NCBI RefSeq assembly: GCF_000519265.1
Contig: NZ_KI912608.1
Span: 509,665-573,664, forward strand
Reading direction: 5' to 3'
Source: Desulfonatronum lacustre DSM 10312
GTDB lineage: Bacteria > Desulfobacterota > Desulfovibrionia > Desulfovibrionales > Desulfonatronaceae
Length of the DNA stretch: 64,000 bases
Shown: positions 34,991 to 43,050 of the stretch, piece after piece
Position numbering within the stretch: the stretch's first letter is position 1
Layout: each line of letters begins with the position of its first letter
Notes under the pieces: model-generated
Database searches by the model: none
What the model saw: only the letters and a program-made list of their open reading frames with translations
What the model was told of the DNA's origin: nothing
Position numbers and translations under genes: made by a program

Positions 34991-35680
34991 ATGCAGCGCG
35001 AGGAATGGAAACGGCTTTATCGTCAGGAACTCGGGTTTTTCGCGGCGATTTCGGCCAGCGTTACTCATGAAATCAAGAACCATCTGGCGATTATCAACGA
35101 ACAAAACGGGTTGCTGGGAGACATGCTGGCCATGGACGCCGATGATGGTCCAGCCTACCGAAAGCGCCTGGGCAAGGTGGTCCAGGACGTGGCCGATCAG
35201 GTGATCAAGGCGGACGGGGTGGTCCGGCGCTTCAACACCTTTGCCCATACGGCCGACAGTCCGGTTGGGGCCGTGGACGTCGCGGACTTTCTGAAGCTGT
35301 TTGGAGAGATATCCGCGAGGCTGGCGCGGCGCAAGGGGGCGACCGTGCTCGTGGAACCGGGTGCTGAATGCGTAACCATCCGGACCAGACCCTTTGAACT
35401 GCTCCATTTGCTGTTTTGCGCGATGAACGTTCTGCTTGGTTCCGGAACCTCCAAGGGGGCTTTGAGGCTCCGGCTGGAGTCTGATTCTGAGGGGATCCGC
35501 GTTCGGATGTCCGGGAACGGGGGCAATGGGGCTGCCGGGGCGCAAGCTTCCGACCCGGCCCTGGCTCTGCTTCTTCAGCGTCTCCAGGCCCGTCTGGTCT
35601 TGGCTTCCGACGGGACGGGCCTCACGCTGGGTTTGCCGATGGAACTCGTTGAAGACCGAGAAAAGACCAGAATCTCTTGA
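34991..35680 (+). CDS. Degenerate histidine kinase: intact H-box, decayed ATPase domain
   Basis: 229 residues from ATG 34991 (earlier in-frame starts at 34949 or TTG 34880 are possible). The N-terminal half is a dimerisation domain with an intact phospho-acceptor: SASVTHEIKNHLAIINEQNG. The C-terminal half is where the ATP-binding domain should be, but the N box has lost its Asn (ELLHLLFCAMNVL), the DxGxG motif is replaced by MSGNGGNG, and the final box is GTGLTLGL. There is no membrane or sensor domain. It may serve as a phosphotransfer protein or scaffold rather than a kinase. Its 3' end abuts the convergent second PEP-like gene. Confidence 0.75.
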   Translation: MQREEWKRLYRQELGFFAAISASVTHEIKNHLAIINEQNGLLGDMLAMDADDGPAYRKRLGKVVQDVADQVIKADGVVRRFNTFAHTADSPVGAVDVADFLKLFGEISARLARRKGATVLVEPGAECVTIRTRPFELLHLLFCAMNVLLGSGTSKGALRLRLESDSEGIRVRMSGNGGNGAAGAQASDPALALLLQRLQARLVLASDGTGLTLGLPMELVEDREKTRIS

Positions 35681-35686
35681 TCCCAC

Positions 35687-38293
35687 TCACGATAGCGGAT
35701 CGTCGAAGTCGAGATTCCAGGGGGCTTTCGGGCGTTGGACAAACCCGATCAGCGCACCGAGAAAGGCCGCGCGACGGCGCAGTTCCGACGGATCGTGCCC
35801 CGTGGACCAAGCGCACAAGCCGTCCGGGGCGTGGTCCACAAAGAAGCCGCGAACCCGGATCGTTTCGACCACGACGTTTTGCACGTCCGGGAGCGGGGTC
35901 CAGGGAGGGAACCACTGCCAGAGGAAGCTCAAGGCGTTGCGGGTTGGTGATGCCTCATGGATCTGAATGGTAAACAGGGCGCGTTCCAGTGAGAGGTTGA
36001 GCAGGGTCGTGCTTCCGGAAAGGATGAATATCCGCGGGCGGGGTGCTGAAAGCGGGCGGACCGCGGCCCGCAGGCGGCGAATGAACCGGAAGAGGCGGAA
36101 CTGGCGGGGAGAATTGGCGTAAAGGGTCCAGTCCGCTCGGGCGATGCCCGTCCAGACGGCGTTGAGCACTGGATGCAAAACAGGATGGAACGCCGACGCT
36201 TGAGTCTCCAGGGAAGAGGGACGGCCCACCTGCTTTTCCAGGCGCGGATCGTCCAGGTCCAGGACCCACCAATTCAGCGGATGAGGGACCGCCAGGTGGT
36301 GGAGCAGGCCGGGCGCATGAGACAGCTTCAGGATTTGGCGGCAAGCGAGCAGTCGACTGGCCTGGGCCGCGTCCCGGAGACTCCGAACGTTTTCCGGCAT
36401 GATGCGCGGGGCCAAAGGGTTGACCCGGCTCAAGGGAGCCGCTTGGCTCAGTATCGTGGCCAGGGTCGCGTGGGCGGGGGTTGCCGATTGAGCGGGATGT
36501 GGAGTGGAATGATTCAGGGAGCTGCTCCCGCGAGGGAGCGCGACCTGTGGCGAAGGGGGAGCGAGGACGTTGCGGTTGGTCGCGTCGACGACGACATCTT
36601 GTCCGCTTTGCAGCAGGGTCGTGGCGTTGTGGACGCCGCAGAGCACGGGAATCTGAAATTCACGGGCAATGGAGGCCAGATGGCTGAACTCCCCGCCTGT
36701 TTCGACCACCACCGCGGCGACGTAGGGCACAACCCCGGACCAGCGCCGCAAGGGGCGGGCGACGACCAGGACTGATCCTTCCGGGACGTGCAGCAGGTCG
36801 TTGTTGGTGCGCGCGACGAAGACCCGCCCGGCGCCCAGGCCCGGACAAGCCGACTCGGTTCCTTGAGCCAGAAGGGGCTCCTCGTTGGCGGATGGGGCTG
36901 GGGATGGTCGAGGGAGCGACGATGGGCCTGGCGCTCCGGAAGAGGATGCATGGCGAACATGCCGGAGCTGCTGGATAAAAAAATCACCGTCCTTGGACAG
37001 TGCCCACTCCATGCATAACGGACCGCCGCAATGGGCTTCCAGCTCCATGCCCAGCCGGGCCACGTCCACAATCCGCTCATCCTCCAACGCGGGCTGGTCG
37101 CGCATCGAGGGCGGGTTGGCCAGGAGGGAAACCCCTTCCTCAGCGAGAAACGCCGTGAATTTTTGCGGTTTATCGACAATCCGCCGGGCGATGATGCGTG
37201 ACGACTCGCGAGACACTTCCCATTCGTCCGGCTGGACATAGCCCTCGAAAACAGCCTTGGCCAGGCCGGGGACCGCGAGGACATGCACCAAGGTGGACGC
37301 CGACGATGCGGAATGCCGGGTGACGACCTGCCCGGCGGCCATGGTGTCCACCATGGCCGAGCAGACCACGGCCATGGGCTGGTCCTCGACCCGCAATCCT
37401 CGAATTCGGCGGTGGCTCATGGCCGCCGGGCCATATTGGGAAGCCAGGACCTCCTTGTAGGCCATGAGCAGCAGGTCTTCGCCCACATTGACTTCGATGC
37501 GGTGCTGCCCGGTGAACGAGCGTTCCGGGGGGGCTTCTCCGACGCAGCTGGGGCGCAGGACGACGCGCACGCCGCGATGTCCGGCGGCGGATTCCAGCTC
37601 GCGGTACGCTGCCCGGACCGCCGTTTGCAATCGATCCGGCAGCGGGGCGGTGATGATGCGTTGTTGCAGTTCCGAGCTGAGCCGCAACTGATCCACCAAC
37701 GTGGCGCTTTCGTGGATTTGCAAAAGCCGGTTGAGTTCGTCCGCCAAACCCTGGTGGGCCATGAACAGCCGGTATGCCTCGGCGGTGATCACGAATCCGT
37801 CCGGAACACGCCACCCTGAAAGGCTCGAACGCGGGCGAAGTCGGCGAACGTTCCCCAGCAAGGCCGCCTTGTATCCCACGGTCAGGGCGTTATCCGCGTT
37901 CACCAGGGCAAGGGGAACGACCAACTCCGGATCTTCCGACGGCCCCGGAGGCGCGGTGGCGATGTGGATGGTTTGAGCCAAGATCCGGAACGGTCCCTCA
38001 ATATCGCTCACATCCCGCGTGCTCATTTCCCGGACCGAGCGCAACATGGCGAAGATCGAAACGCACATGCGGGTGCTCTGGACCCGCAGGGTGGTCATGG
38101 TCGGCGGGGAGGCGTCTCGCGAGGCGAGTTCGCACACCGCGACGCGGCTCAGGAATTCGGTATCCGCGTTGGCGAGACGGTCCCAGGCCTGCCGCAGTCC
38201 GGGCAGATTCTCTACGCTACGGGATATGGCCTCTTCCCGTTTGCGGGTGGACGTGGGCAATTGCTCAAGGAGCCTGGATAGCGTGGAGGGCAT
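35687..38293 (-). CDS. Divergent paralogue of the PEP/pyruvate-binding-domain protein
   Basis: 868 residues, same order of domains as 25549-28203. A helical N-terminus; then the ATP-binding region with GYKAALLGNVRRL, LRPSCVGEAPPERSFTGQH and MEWALSKDGDFFIQQLRHV; a Pro/Ser-rich linker near 460; a swivelling domain ETGGEFSHLASIAREFQIP with the His kept (near 540); and an unrecognised C-terminal domain of about 280 residues in place of the PEP barrel. Several ATP-site residues differ from the family (RPS for RSS, LRHV for CRPL), so catalysis is doubtful while the His is retained. No ribosome site is visible before ATG 38293. It is followed upstream on the same strand by three receiver genes and a kinase. 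Confidence 0.78.
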   Translation of the reverse strand: MPSTLSRLLEQLPTSTRKREEAISRSVENLPGLRQAWDRLANADTEFLSRVAVCELASRDASPPTMTTLRVQSTRMCVSIFAMLRSVREMSTRDVSDIEGPFRILAQTIHIATAPPGPSEDPELVVPLALVNADNALTVGYKAALLGNVRRLRPRSSLSGWRVPDGFVITAEAYRLFMAHQGLADELNRLLQIHESATLVDQLRLSSELQQRIITAPLPDRLQTAVRAAYRELESAAGHRGVRVVLRPSCVGEAPPERSFTGQHRIEVNVGEDLLLMAYKEVLASQYGPAAMSHRRIRGLRVEDQPMAVVCSAMVDTMAAGQVVTRHSASSASTLVHVLAVPGLAKAVFEGYVQPDEWEVSRESSRIIARRIVDKPQKFTAFLAEEGVSLLANPPSMRDQPALEDERIVDVARLGMELEAHCGGPLCMEWALSKDGDFFIQQLRHVRHASSSGAPGPSSLPRPSPAPSANEEPLLAQGTESACPGLGAGRVFVARTNNDLLHVPEGSVLVVARPLRRWSGVVPYVAAVVVETGGEFSHLASIAREFQIPVLCGVHNATTLLQSGQDVVVDATNRNVLAPPSPQVALPRGSSSLNHSTPHPAQSATPAHATLATILSQAAPLSRVNPLAPRIMPENVRSLRDAAQASRLLACRQILKLSHAPGLLHHLAVPHPLNWWVLDLDDPRLEKQVGRPSSLETQASAFHPVLHPVLNAVWTGIARADWTLYANSPRQFRLFRFIRRLRAAVRPLSAPRPRIFILSGSTTLLNLSLERALFTIQIHEASPTRNALSFLWQWFPPWTPLPDVQNVVVETIRVRGFFVDHAPDGLCAWSTGHDPSELRRRAAFLGALIGFVQRPKAPWNLDFDDPLS

Positions 38294-38337
38294 GGTCGGG
38301 GGCGGAGCCGGGAGGTCGAAAGCGCAGGGACGACGGA

Positions 38338-38730
38338 TCAGGCTTGGGAGAAGTCCGAGCGGGCATCGGAGAGCACGGCCTCGTTGATTTTGGACAGAAT
38401 TTCGTCCAGGTTGCCGGGCTTCATCAGGTAGTCCAACGCACCGAGGCGCTGGGCTGTTTGGGCGGACTCCAGAGAAGCGTATCCCGTGAGAACGACAACC
38501 TGGGTGGCGGGGTGGCTCTGCTTCAGCATTTGGAGCATGTCCAAGCCGTCCATGTCTTGCAGGCGCAGGTCCAGGAGCACCACGTCCGCGGGGTCCTCGG
38601 CCATCATTTCCAGGGCCGCCCAGCCTTTTTGGACCCCGCGGACGGTGAAATTGCGCTTTTGCAGTCGTTTGACCAGGGGAACTCGGAAATCTTCCTGGTC
38701 GTCCACCACCAGTACGTTGGTCCGCTTCAC
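38338..38730 (-). CDS. Single-domain response regulator (receiver only)
   Basis: 130 residues from GTG 38730, which overlaps the preceding stop (GTGA). Intact VLVVDDQ, LLDLRLQDMDG (phospho-Asp near 54), VLTGYA and LMKPGN. No output domain. It lies between the second PEP-like gene and another receiver, in a minus-strand run starting at the kinase 40744. Confidence 0.92.
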   Translation of the reverse strand: MKRTNVLVVDDQEDFRVPLVKRLQKRNFTVRGVQKGWAALEMMAEDPADVVLLDLRLQDMDGLDMLQMLKQSHPATQVVVLTGYASLESAQTAQRLGALDYLMKPGNLDEILSKINEAVLSDARSDFSQA

Positions 38731-39137
38731 GCGGCTTGCGTCCCTGGATGGCGCGCCAGGGCGCCGATTTTGTTCAGCAGTTCGTCCAGGTCACATGGTT
38801 TCATCAGGTAATCCGCTGCTCCCAGGGCCAGACCTTCCCTGGCGGCCTGTTCCGATCCGTGTCCGGTCAAAATGATCACCGGCATGGCCGGGTCCAGGAT
38901 CTTGAATATCTTCAACACCTCGATGCCGTCCAAGTCCTCCATTTTCAGATCCAGTACGGCGACGTCATAGGATCCTCCGCGCAGGGCGCGAACGCCTTCT
39001 TTGCCGGAGAGGACGGAGGTTACGGCAACGTCGCGCCGACGCAGACGCTTGGTCAGTACGTCGACGAAGCCCTGTTCGTCGTCCACCAGCAGAACGTGAA
39101 GGGCCGCCAAGGGAGAGGTCCGGGAAGCGGTGGGCAT
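38727..39137 (-). CDS. Single-domain response regulator (receiver only)
   Basis: 136 residues with a short N-terminal extension before VLLVDDE. VLDLKMEDLDG holds the phospho-Asp near 63, then ILTGHG and LMKPCD. No output domain. It is separated by ten bases from the receiver at 39148 and overlaps the next one by four bases, so the three are co-translated neighbours. Confidence 0.92.
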   Translation of the reverse strand: MPTASRTSPLAALHVLLVDDEQGFVDVLTKRLRRRDVAVTSVLSGKEGVRALRGGSYDVAVLDLKMEDLDGIEVLKIFKILDPAMPVIILTGHGSEQAAREGLALGAADYLMKPCDLDELLNKIGALARHPGTQAA

Positions 39138-39147
39138 GAACTCGAAA

Positions 39148-39579
39148 TCAAGCTCGTCGATGCATGACTTCCCTGGCTTCGGCCTCGCGGATCTTTTCTT
39201 CCCGCTCGCGCTTGATCCGTTCGGCTTTTTTGACCTTTTCCACCAAGTCGTCGATTTCCGCCGGTTTCATCAGGTAGTCGAAAGCACCCAGCTTCATGCC
39301 GTCAATGGCCGACTCCACGGTTCCATGGCCGGTGAGCATGATCACCTCGACCAAGGGGAAGCGGCTCTTGATTTCCTTGAGCGTTGCGATCCCGTCCATG
39401 CCGGGCATTTTCACGTCCAGGACCGCGATGTCGATGTCGTGGTGCTTGTCCAGTTGATCCAGGGCCTCTTGTCCGCTGTAGGCGGTGAAGATTTCAAAGT
39501 CCCGCTTGGACAACCGTTTGACCATGGTGTCCACGAATGGAACTTCATCGTCCACGAGAAGAATCTTTGCCAGTGACAT
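39148..39579 (-). CDS. Single-domain response regulator (receiver with coiled C-terminal tail)
   Basis: ATG 39579 is chosen because GGAGG lies six to seven bases upstream; an earlier ATG at 39606 lacks a site. 143 residues: ILLVDDE, VLDVKMPGMDG (Asp near 54), MLTGHG and LMKPAE. A charged helical tail of about 30 residues (KAERIKREREEKIREAEARE) follows and could be a coiled coil. No DNA-binding domain. First of three receivers downstream of the kinase at 39719-40744. Confidence 0.92.
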   Translation of the reverse strand: MSLAKILLVDDEVPFVDTMVKRLSKRDFEIFTAYSGQEALDQLDKHHDIDIAVLDVKMPGMDGIATLKEIKSRFPLVEVIMLTGHGTVESAIDGMKLGAFDYLMKPAEIDDLVEKVKKAERIKREREEKIREAEAREVMHRRA

Positions 39580-39718
39580 GTGCAGCCTCCGGGGTTGGTT
39601 GTTCAAAGGGTGAGACGAAGGTCTCCGTTTCCGGCGTCGGCGTGGGATTGACGCACGGTAAATTTTTCACAAAGAAGTCCGGTGTGGTTTTGAAGCGGCC
39701 GTGCTTTTTTGTCCGTGA

Positions 39719-40744
39719 TCATGTCCTCGCGCTTTCGGCAACTTTCCGCTCTTTTGAGTCCTTGGTCAAGGGGAGACGGATGGTGATGGTCGTGCCGACG
39801 TTGACCTGGCTGGCTACGGTGATGTCGCCGCCCATGTTTTTGACGATGGTGTAGCAGATGGAAAGTCCTAGGCCTGTGCCCTTGCCCACTGGTTTCGTGG
39901 TGAAGAAGGGATCGAAAATCCGGGAAAGGTTGGCTTTGGGAATGCCCATGCCCGTGTCCGCGACGGCGACCTCGGCCATGTCTGCGACGGTGTGGGTGGT
40001 GACGGTGATCGTCCCCCCCCTGCCTTCCAAGGCGTCCAGGGCGTTGTTGAACAGGTTCAGAAGAACCTGCTGTATTTCCGAAGCTGAAGCCGTGATGGGC
40101 GGCAGGTCGTCGGCCAGGTGCAGTTCGATGCGGGCGTTGGCGTAACGGGCGTGATTTTCGGACAAGGCGCCGACGTCCCGGATCATGGCGTTAAGATGCA
40201 CCTCCTGCATCCGTAGGTCCGACTTGCGGGCGAAGCTGAGCATCTTGTGGGTGATATCCTTGCAGCGGGCGCCCTGGGTTCGGATTTGGCCCAACGCCCG
40301 GCGTAACTCGTCGAAGTTTCGGGAGTTGGCCATCTCGGCGTCTTCTTGCAGCAGGTCCTCCATCCATCCGGCCTCTTCGACCATGATCGCCACCGGGTTG
40401 TTGATTTCATGGGCGATGCCAGCGGCCAGTTCGCCGATGGAGGCCATTTTCCCGGCTTCGATGAACTGTTCGCTCATGGTCTCCATGACCAGTGACTCGC
40501 GCAGTGCCTCACTGGCCATGCAGCGGCGCAAAAAGACCATCGCCGCGCCGATGCCGAACAGGCCGAGGCCGAGGAGTCCGGCCAGAATGACGCGCAGGGG
40601 GTAGCTTTCAGGAGCCAGGATGGCGGGCGGGGAGGATGTAAGGCTGAACCAGAATACCGTCATGGCGGCCAAGTAGGGCAGGGCGGCGAGACCGACGGCC
40701 ATGAGCACGGTTAGGGAGCGGTATCTGGAAGCGTGTTCGGACAT
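39719..40744 (-). CDS. Membrane histidine kinase with minimal sensor region
   Basis: Start at ATG 40744 with AGGAAA eight bases upstream (ATG 40765 has no proper spacing), giving 341 residues. Two membrane helices at about 12-35 and 50-75 with only a short loop between, so there is no sizeable periplasmic sensor. The kinase core is complete: [19 protein letters not shown] (His near 115), [31 protein letters not shown] and GTGLGLSIC. It heads the minus-strand run of three receiver-only genes and probably phosphorylates one or more of them. Confidence 0.92.
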   Translation of the reverse strand: MSEHASRYRSLTVLMAVGLAALPYLAAMTVFWFSLTSSPPAILAPESYPLRVILAGLLGLGLFGIGAAMVFLRRCMASEALRESLVMETMSEQFIEAGKMASIGELAAGIAHEINNPVAIMVEEAGWMEDLLQEDAEMANSRNFDELRRALGQIRTQGARCKDITHKMLSFARKSDLRMQEVHLNAMIRDVGALSENHARYANARIELHLADDLPPITASASEIQQVLLNLFNNALDALEGRGGTITVTTHTVADMAEVAVADTGMGIPKANLSRIFDPFFTTKPVGKGTGLGLSICYTIVKNMGGDITVASQVNVGTTITIRLPLTKDSKERKVAESART

Positions 40745-40840
40745 GGGCCGTTTCCTGGGATTCATCCTTGCAAGTCAGCTATGGTTGCCTTTATCCTTGA
40801 CTGGTGTTTTGTTCAAGTGGCTGGTGTCTTGGTATTCATA

Positions 40841-41011
40841 ACCAATCTGTTCTTATCACAATCCACGTCGCGATCGGAATCGAAATCGGAAAATGCTATG
40901 CATCACCTCGTGATTACACCATCTTTATTGGACATGACGTTCGATTGCGATGACGATTTCGATTTCGATACCGATTCAAGTAGCGGGTAGGGATTGAGAA
41001 CAAAATTGCCC
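40841..41011. repeat. Palindromic hexamer-array element, family A (copy A3)
   Basis: The right end GAGAACAAAATTGCCC (40996-41011) is the inverted form of the A1 left end. The left end is a weak match near 40841-40856 (ACCAATCTGTTCTTAT). Arms: GGAATCGAAATCGG near 40874-40890 and GATTTCGATTTCGATACCG near 40954-40974. It fills the gap between divergent signalling genes, ending 26 bases before the sigma-54 activator start. Confidence 0.72.
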
Positions 41012-41037
41012 TGTCTTGTTATTCATGGAGTCTTGAT

Positions 41038-42534
41038 TTGTCTGAAATACATGGGTTGTTTTCCCGGGCGGTTTCGTTTCAGGGATTGTTGGATGAAATT
41101 CCGCTGGGAGCGATGATTTTGGATCGGGAGCGACGGATCGTGGCCGTGAACCGGGCCATGGAAGCGTTGACCGGTTTTGATCGACTGGATGCCCGCGGAA
41201 TCCGTTGCGCGCATATTTTGCGCAACGCGGTGTGCATTGAGAACTGTCCGGTGGAACGGGAGCGGTTTGACCAGGAGACGGCGCCCTGTTGTCTGGATGG
41301 AAACGTCGTCAACCGGGATCGCAAGAAAATTCCGGTTCGGATCACCGTGACTCCGTTGACGGACGTGGGGGGTGGGTGCTGTGGGTATCTGGAAACCGTT
41401 GAAAACATCCGACACTCAGGAGAATGGTCCTGGAAGGCCGAGCATGCCGCCCGCTTCGGACACCTGATCGGAAACAGTCCCCAAATGGAGCGCATCTTCC
41501 AGATCCTGCCCATGATCGGGCAGACGGACTCCTCCGTGCTGATCACCGGGGAGACCGGGACAGGAAAGGACATCATCGCGGAAGCCATCCATCTGGCCTC
41601 GGACCGGGCCAAGGGCGCGTTCATCAAGGTCAACTGCGGGGCCCTGCCGGAAACGCTTCTGGAATCCGAACTGTTCGGCCATCAAAAAGGAGCCTTTACC
41701 GGAGCCACGGAAAGCAAGCCCGGACGGTTCAAGCTGGCTCACAACGGCACCTTGTTCCTTACGGAAATCGGGGATCTGCCACTGGGGTTGCAAACCAAGC
41801 TTTTGACCTTTCTGGACGACAAGACCGTTTTTCCTTTGGGCAGCGGCCAGGGAACCAAGGTCAACGTCCGAATCGTCGCCGCGACCCTTCGAGATCTGGA
41901 AACAATGGTCCGGTCCGGACAATTCCGCAGCGACCTGCTTTTTCGGCTGAACGTGATCCGCATCCATCTGCCCCCGCTGCGCGAACGCGAGGGCGACGTG
42001 CGGCGGCTTCTGGACCAGTTCCTGCGCACCTTTGCCATGCAGGCCAACAAGACCATCTCGGGGTTTTCCCAGGAAGCCCTGGACGTTCTGCTGGACTACG
42101 ATTATCCGGGTAATGTCCGGGAGTTGAAGAATATCGTGGAATATGCCGCGACCTTCTGTTTTACGGAAACGGTCCAGCGCGCCCATCTGCCGGACTACCT
42201 GCTTCGGGAAGGACGTCCCGAGCCCGAATTCTCCTCCAGCCTGGTCGCTGCTCGCAAGAGCCAACAAAACTTCCTCGACGAGGTTCGACCCGGCCCGAAC
42301 GATCATTTATGGGATGAAACAGGGCAAGAGCGAGGAAATTCTTCCATACCGACCGATCCACCGAGCGTTCCACTGGGCGTCTCAATGGGCTCGACCTGGA
42401 AGGACATGGAAAAGCAGATGATCCTGGAAGCGTTGCGGCAGGCCAAGGGCAAGCGCGGCCAAGCCGCGGACGCACTGGGCTGGGGGCGGAGCACTTTGTG
42501 GCGGAAAATGAAGCTGTTGGGGCTGGATACCTGA
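41038..42534 (+). CDS. Sigma-54-dependent transcriptional activator (PAS - AAA+ - Fis-type HTH)
   Basis: TTG 41038 with GGAG eight bases upstream gives 498 residues. Residues 15-125 are a PAS domain with clustered cysteines (CAHILRNAVCIENCP, then CC and CC pairs), which could bind a metal or sense redox. The AAA+ domain (about 140-370) has Walker A GETGTGKD and GAFTGATESKPGRF, the sigma-54 contact loop, then NVRELKNIVEYAA. The Walker B block reads LFLTEIGDLP, with Thr in place of the usual Asp. A C-terminal HTH (QAADALGWGRSTLWRKMKLLGL) binds enhancer DNA. No receiver domain; control is probably through the PAS domain. A receiver gene follows 36 bases later. Confidence 0.9.
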   Translation: MSEIHGLFSRAVSFQGLLDEIPLGAMILDRERRIVAVNRAMEALTGFDRLDARGIRCAHILRNAVCIENCPVERERFDQETAPCCLDGNVVNRDRKKIPVRITVTPLTDVGGGCCGYLETVENIRHSGEWSWKAEHAARFGHLIGNSPQMERIFQILPMIGQTDSSVLITGETGTGKDIIAEAIHLASDRAKGAFIKVNCGALPETLLESELFGHQKGAFTGATESKPGRFKLAHNGTLFLTEIGDLPLGLQTKLLTFLDDKTVFPLGSGQGTKVNVRIVAATLRDLETMVRSGQFRSDLLFRLNVIRIHLPPLREREGDVRRLLDQFLRTFAMQANKTISGFSQEALDVLLDYDYPGNVRELKNIVEYAATFCFTETVQRAHLPDYLLREGRPEPEFSSSLVAARKSQQNFLDEVRPGPNDHLWDETGQERGNSSIPTDPPSVPLGVSMGSTWKDMEKQMILEALRQAKGKRGQAADALGWGRSTLWRKMKLLGLDT

Positions 42535-42570
42535 AGCGCTGAAGCGGCCACTCGTAAGGAGAACAAAGGC

Positions 42571-42954
42571 ATGGAAAACGTCAGAATGCTGCTGGTGGAC
42601 GACGAGGCGGATTTTTTATCCACCATCATCAAGCGTTTGAAACACCGCGGTTACGACGTACACGGGGCCGCCGGAGGAGACGAGGCCCTGGAACTGCTCC
42701 AACGCCTCGAAATGGACGTAGTGGTCTTGGACGTGAAGATGCCAGGCCGGGACGGCCTGAACCTGCTCCAGGAAATCAAGGGCCGCTGGCCCCTGGTGGA
42801 GGTGATCATGCTCACCGGACATGCCTCCGTGGAGTCCGGAATCCGAGGCATGGAACTCGGAGCCTTCGACTACCTGATGAAACCCGCCAAACTGGACGAA
42901 CTGCTCCAAAAAGTCCGGCAGGCGGTGGAGCGGAAGCAGTTGCGGGAGGGGTAG
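42571..42954 (+). CDS. Single-domain response regulator (receiver only)
   Basis: 127 residues, ATG 42571 after TAAGGAG. Intact LLVDDE, VLDVKMPGRDG (phospho-Asp near 54), MLTGHA and LMKPAK. No output domain. Same strand and probably same transcript as the sigma-54 activator, followed by a strong terminator. Confidence 0.92.
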   Translation: MENVRMLLVDDEADFLSTIIKRLKHRGYDVHGAAGGDEALELLQRLEMDVVVLDVKMPGRDGLNLLQEIKGRWPLVEVIMLTGHASVESGIRGMELGAFDYLMKPAKLDELLQKVRQAVERKQLREG

Positions 42955-43000
42955 CACATTGTGAAGACATGGTAATAGTGGTGAAGAGGGGGCAAAAAAA

Positions 43001-43030
43001 GGGCGCACCGTGGTGCGCCCTTTTGTGTTT
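43001..43030. terminator. Bidirectional Rho-independent terminator
   Basis: Eight-pair stem GGGCGCAC/GTGCGCCC (43001-43008 with 43013-43020), preceded by seven A residues and followed by TTTTGTGTTT. It can end both the receiver transcript and the convergent glutamate-synthase-like transcript. Confidence 0.9.
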
Positions 43031-43050
43031 CGTTTTGGAGGAAGCGTTTC

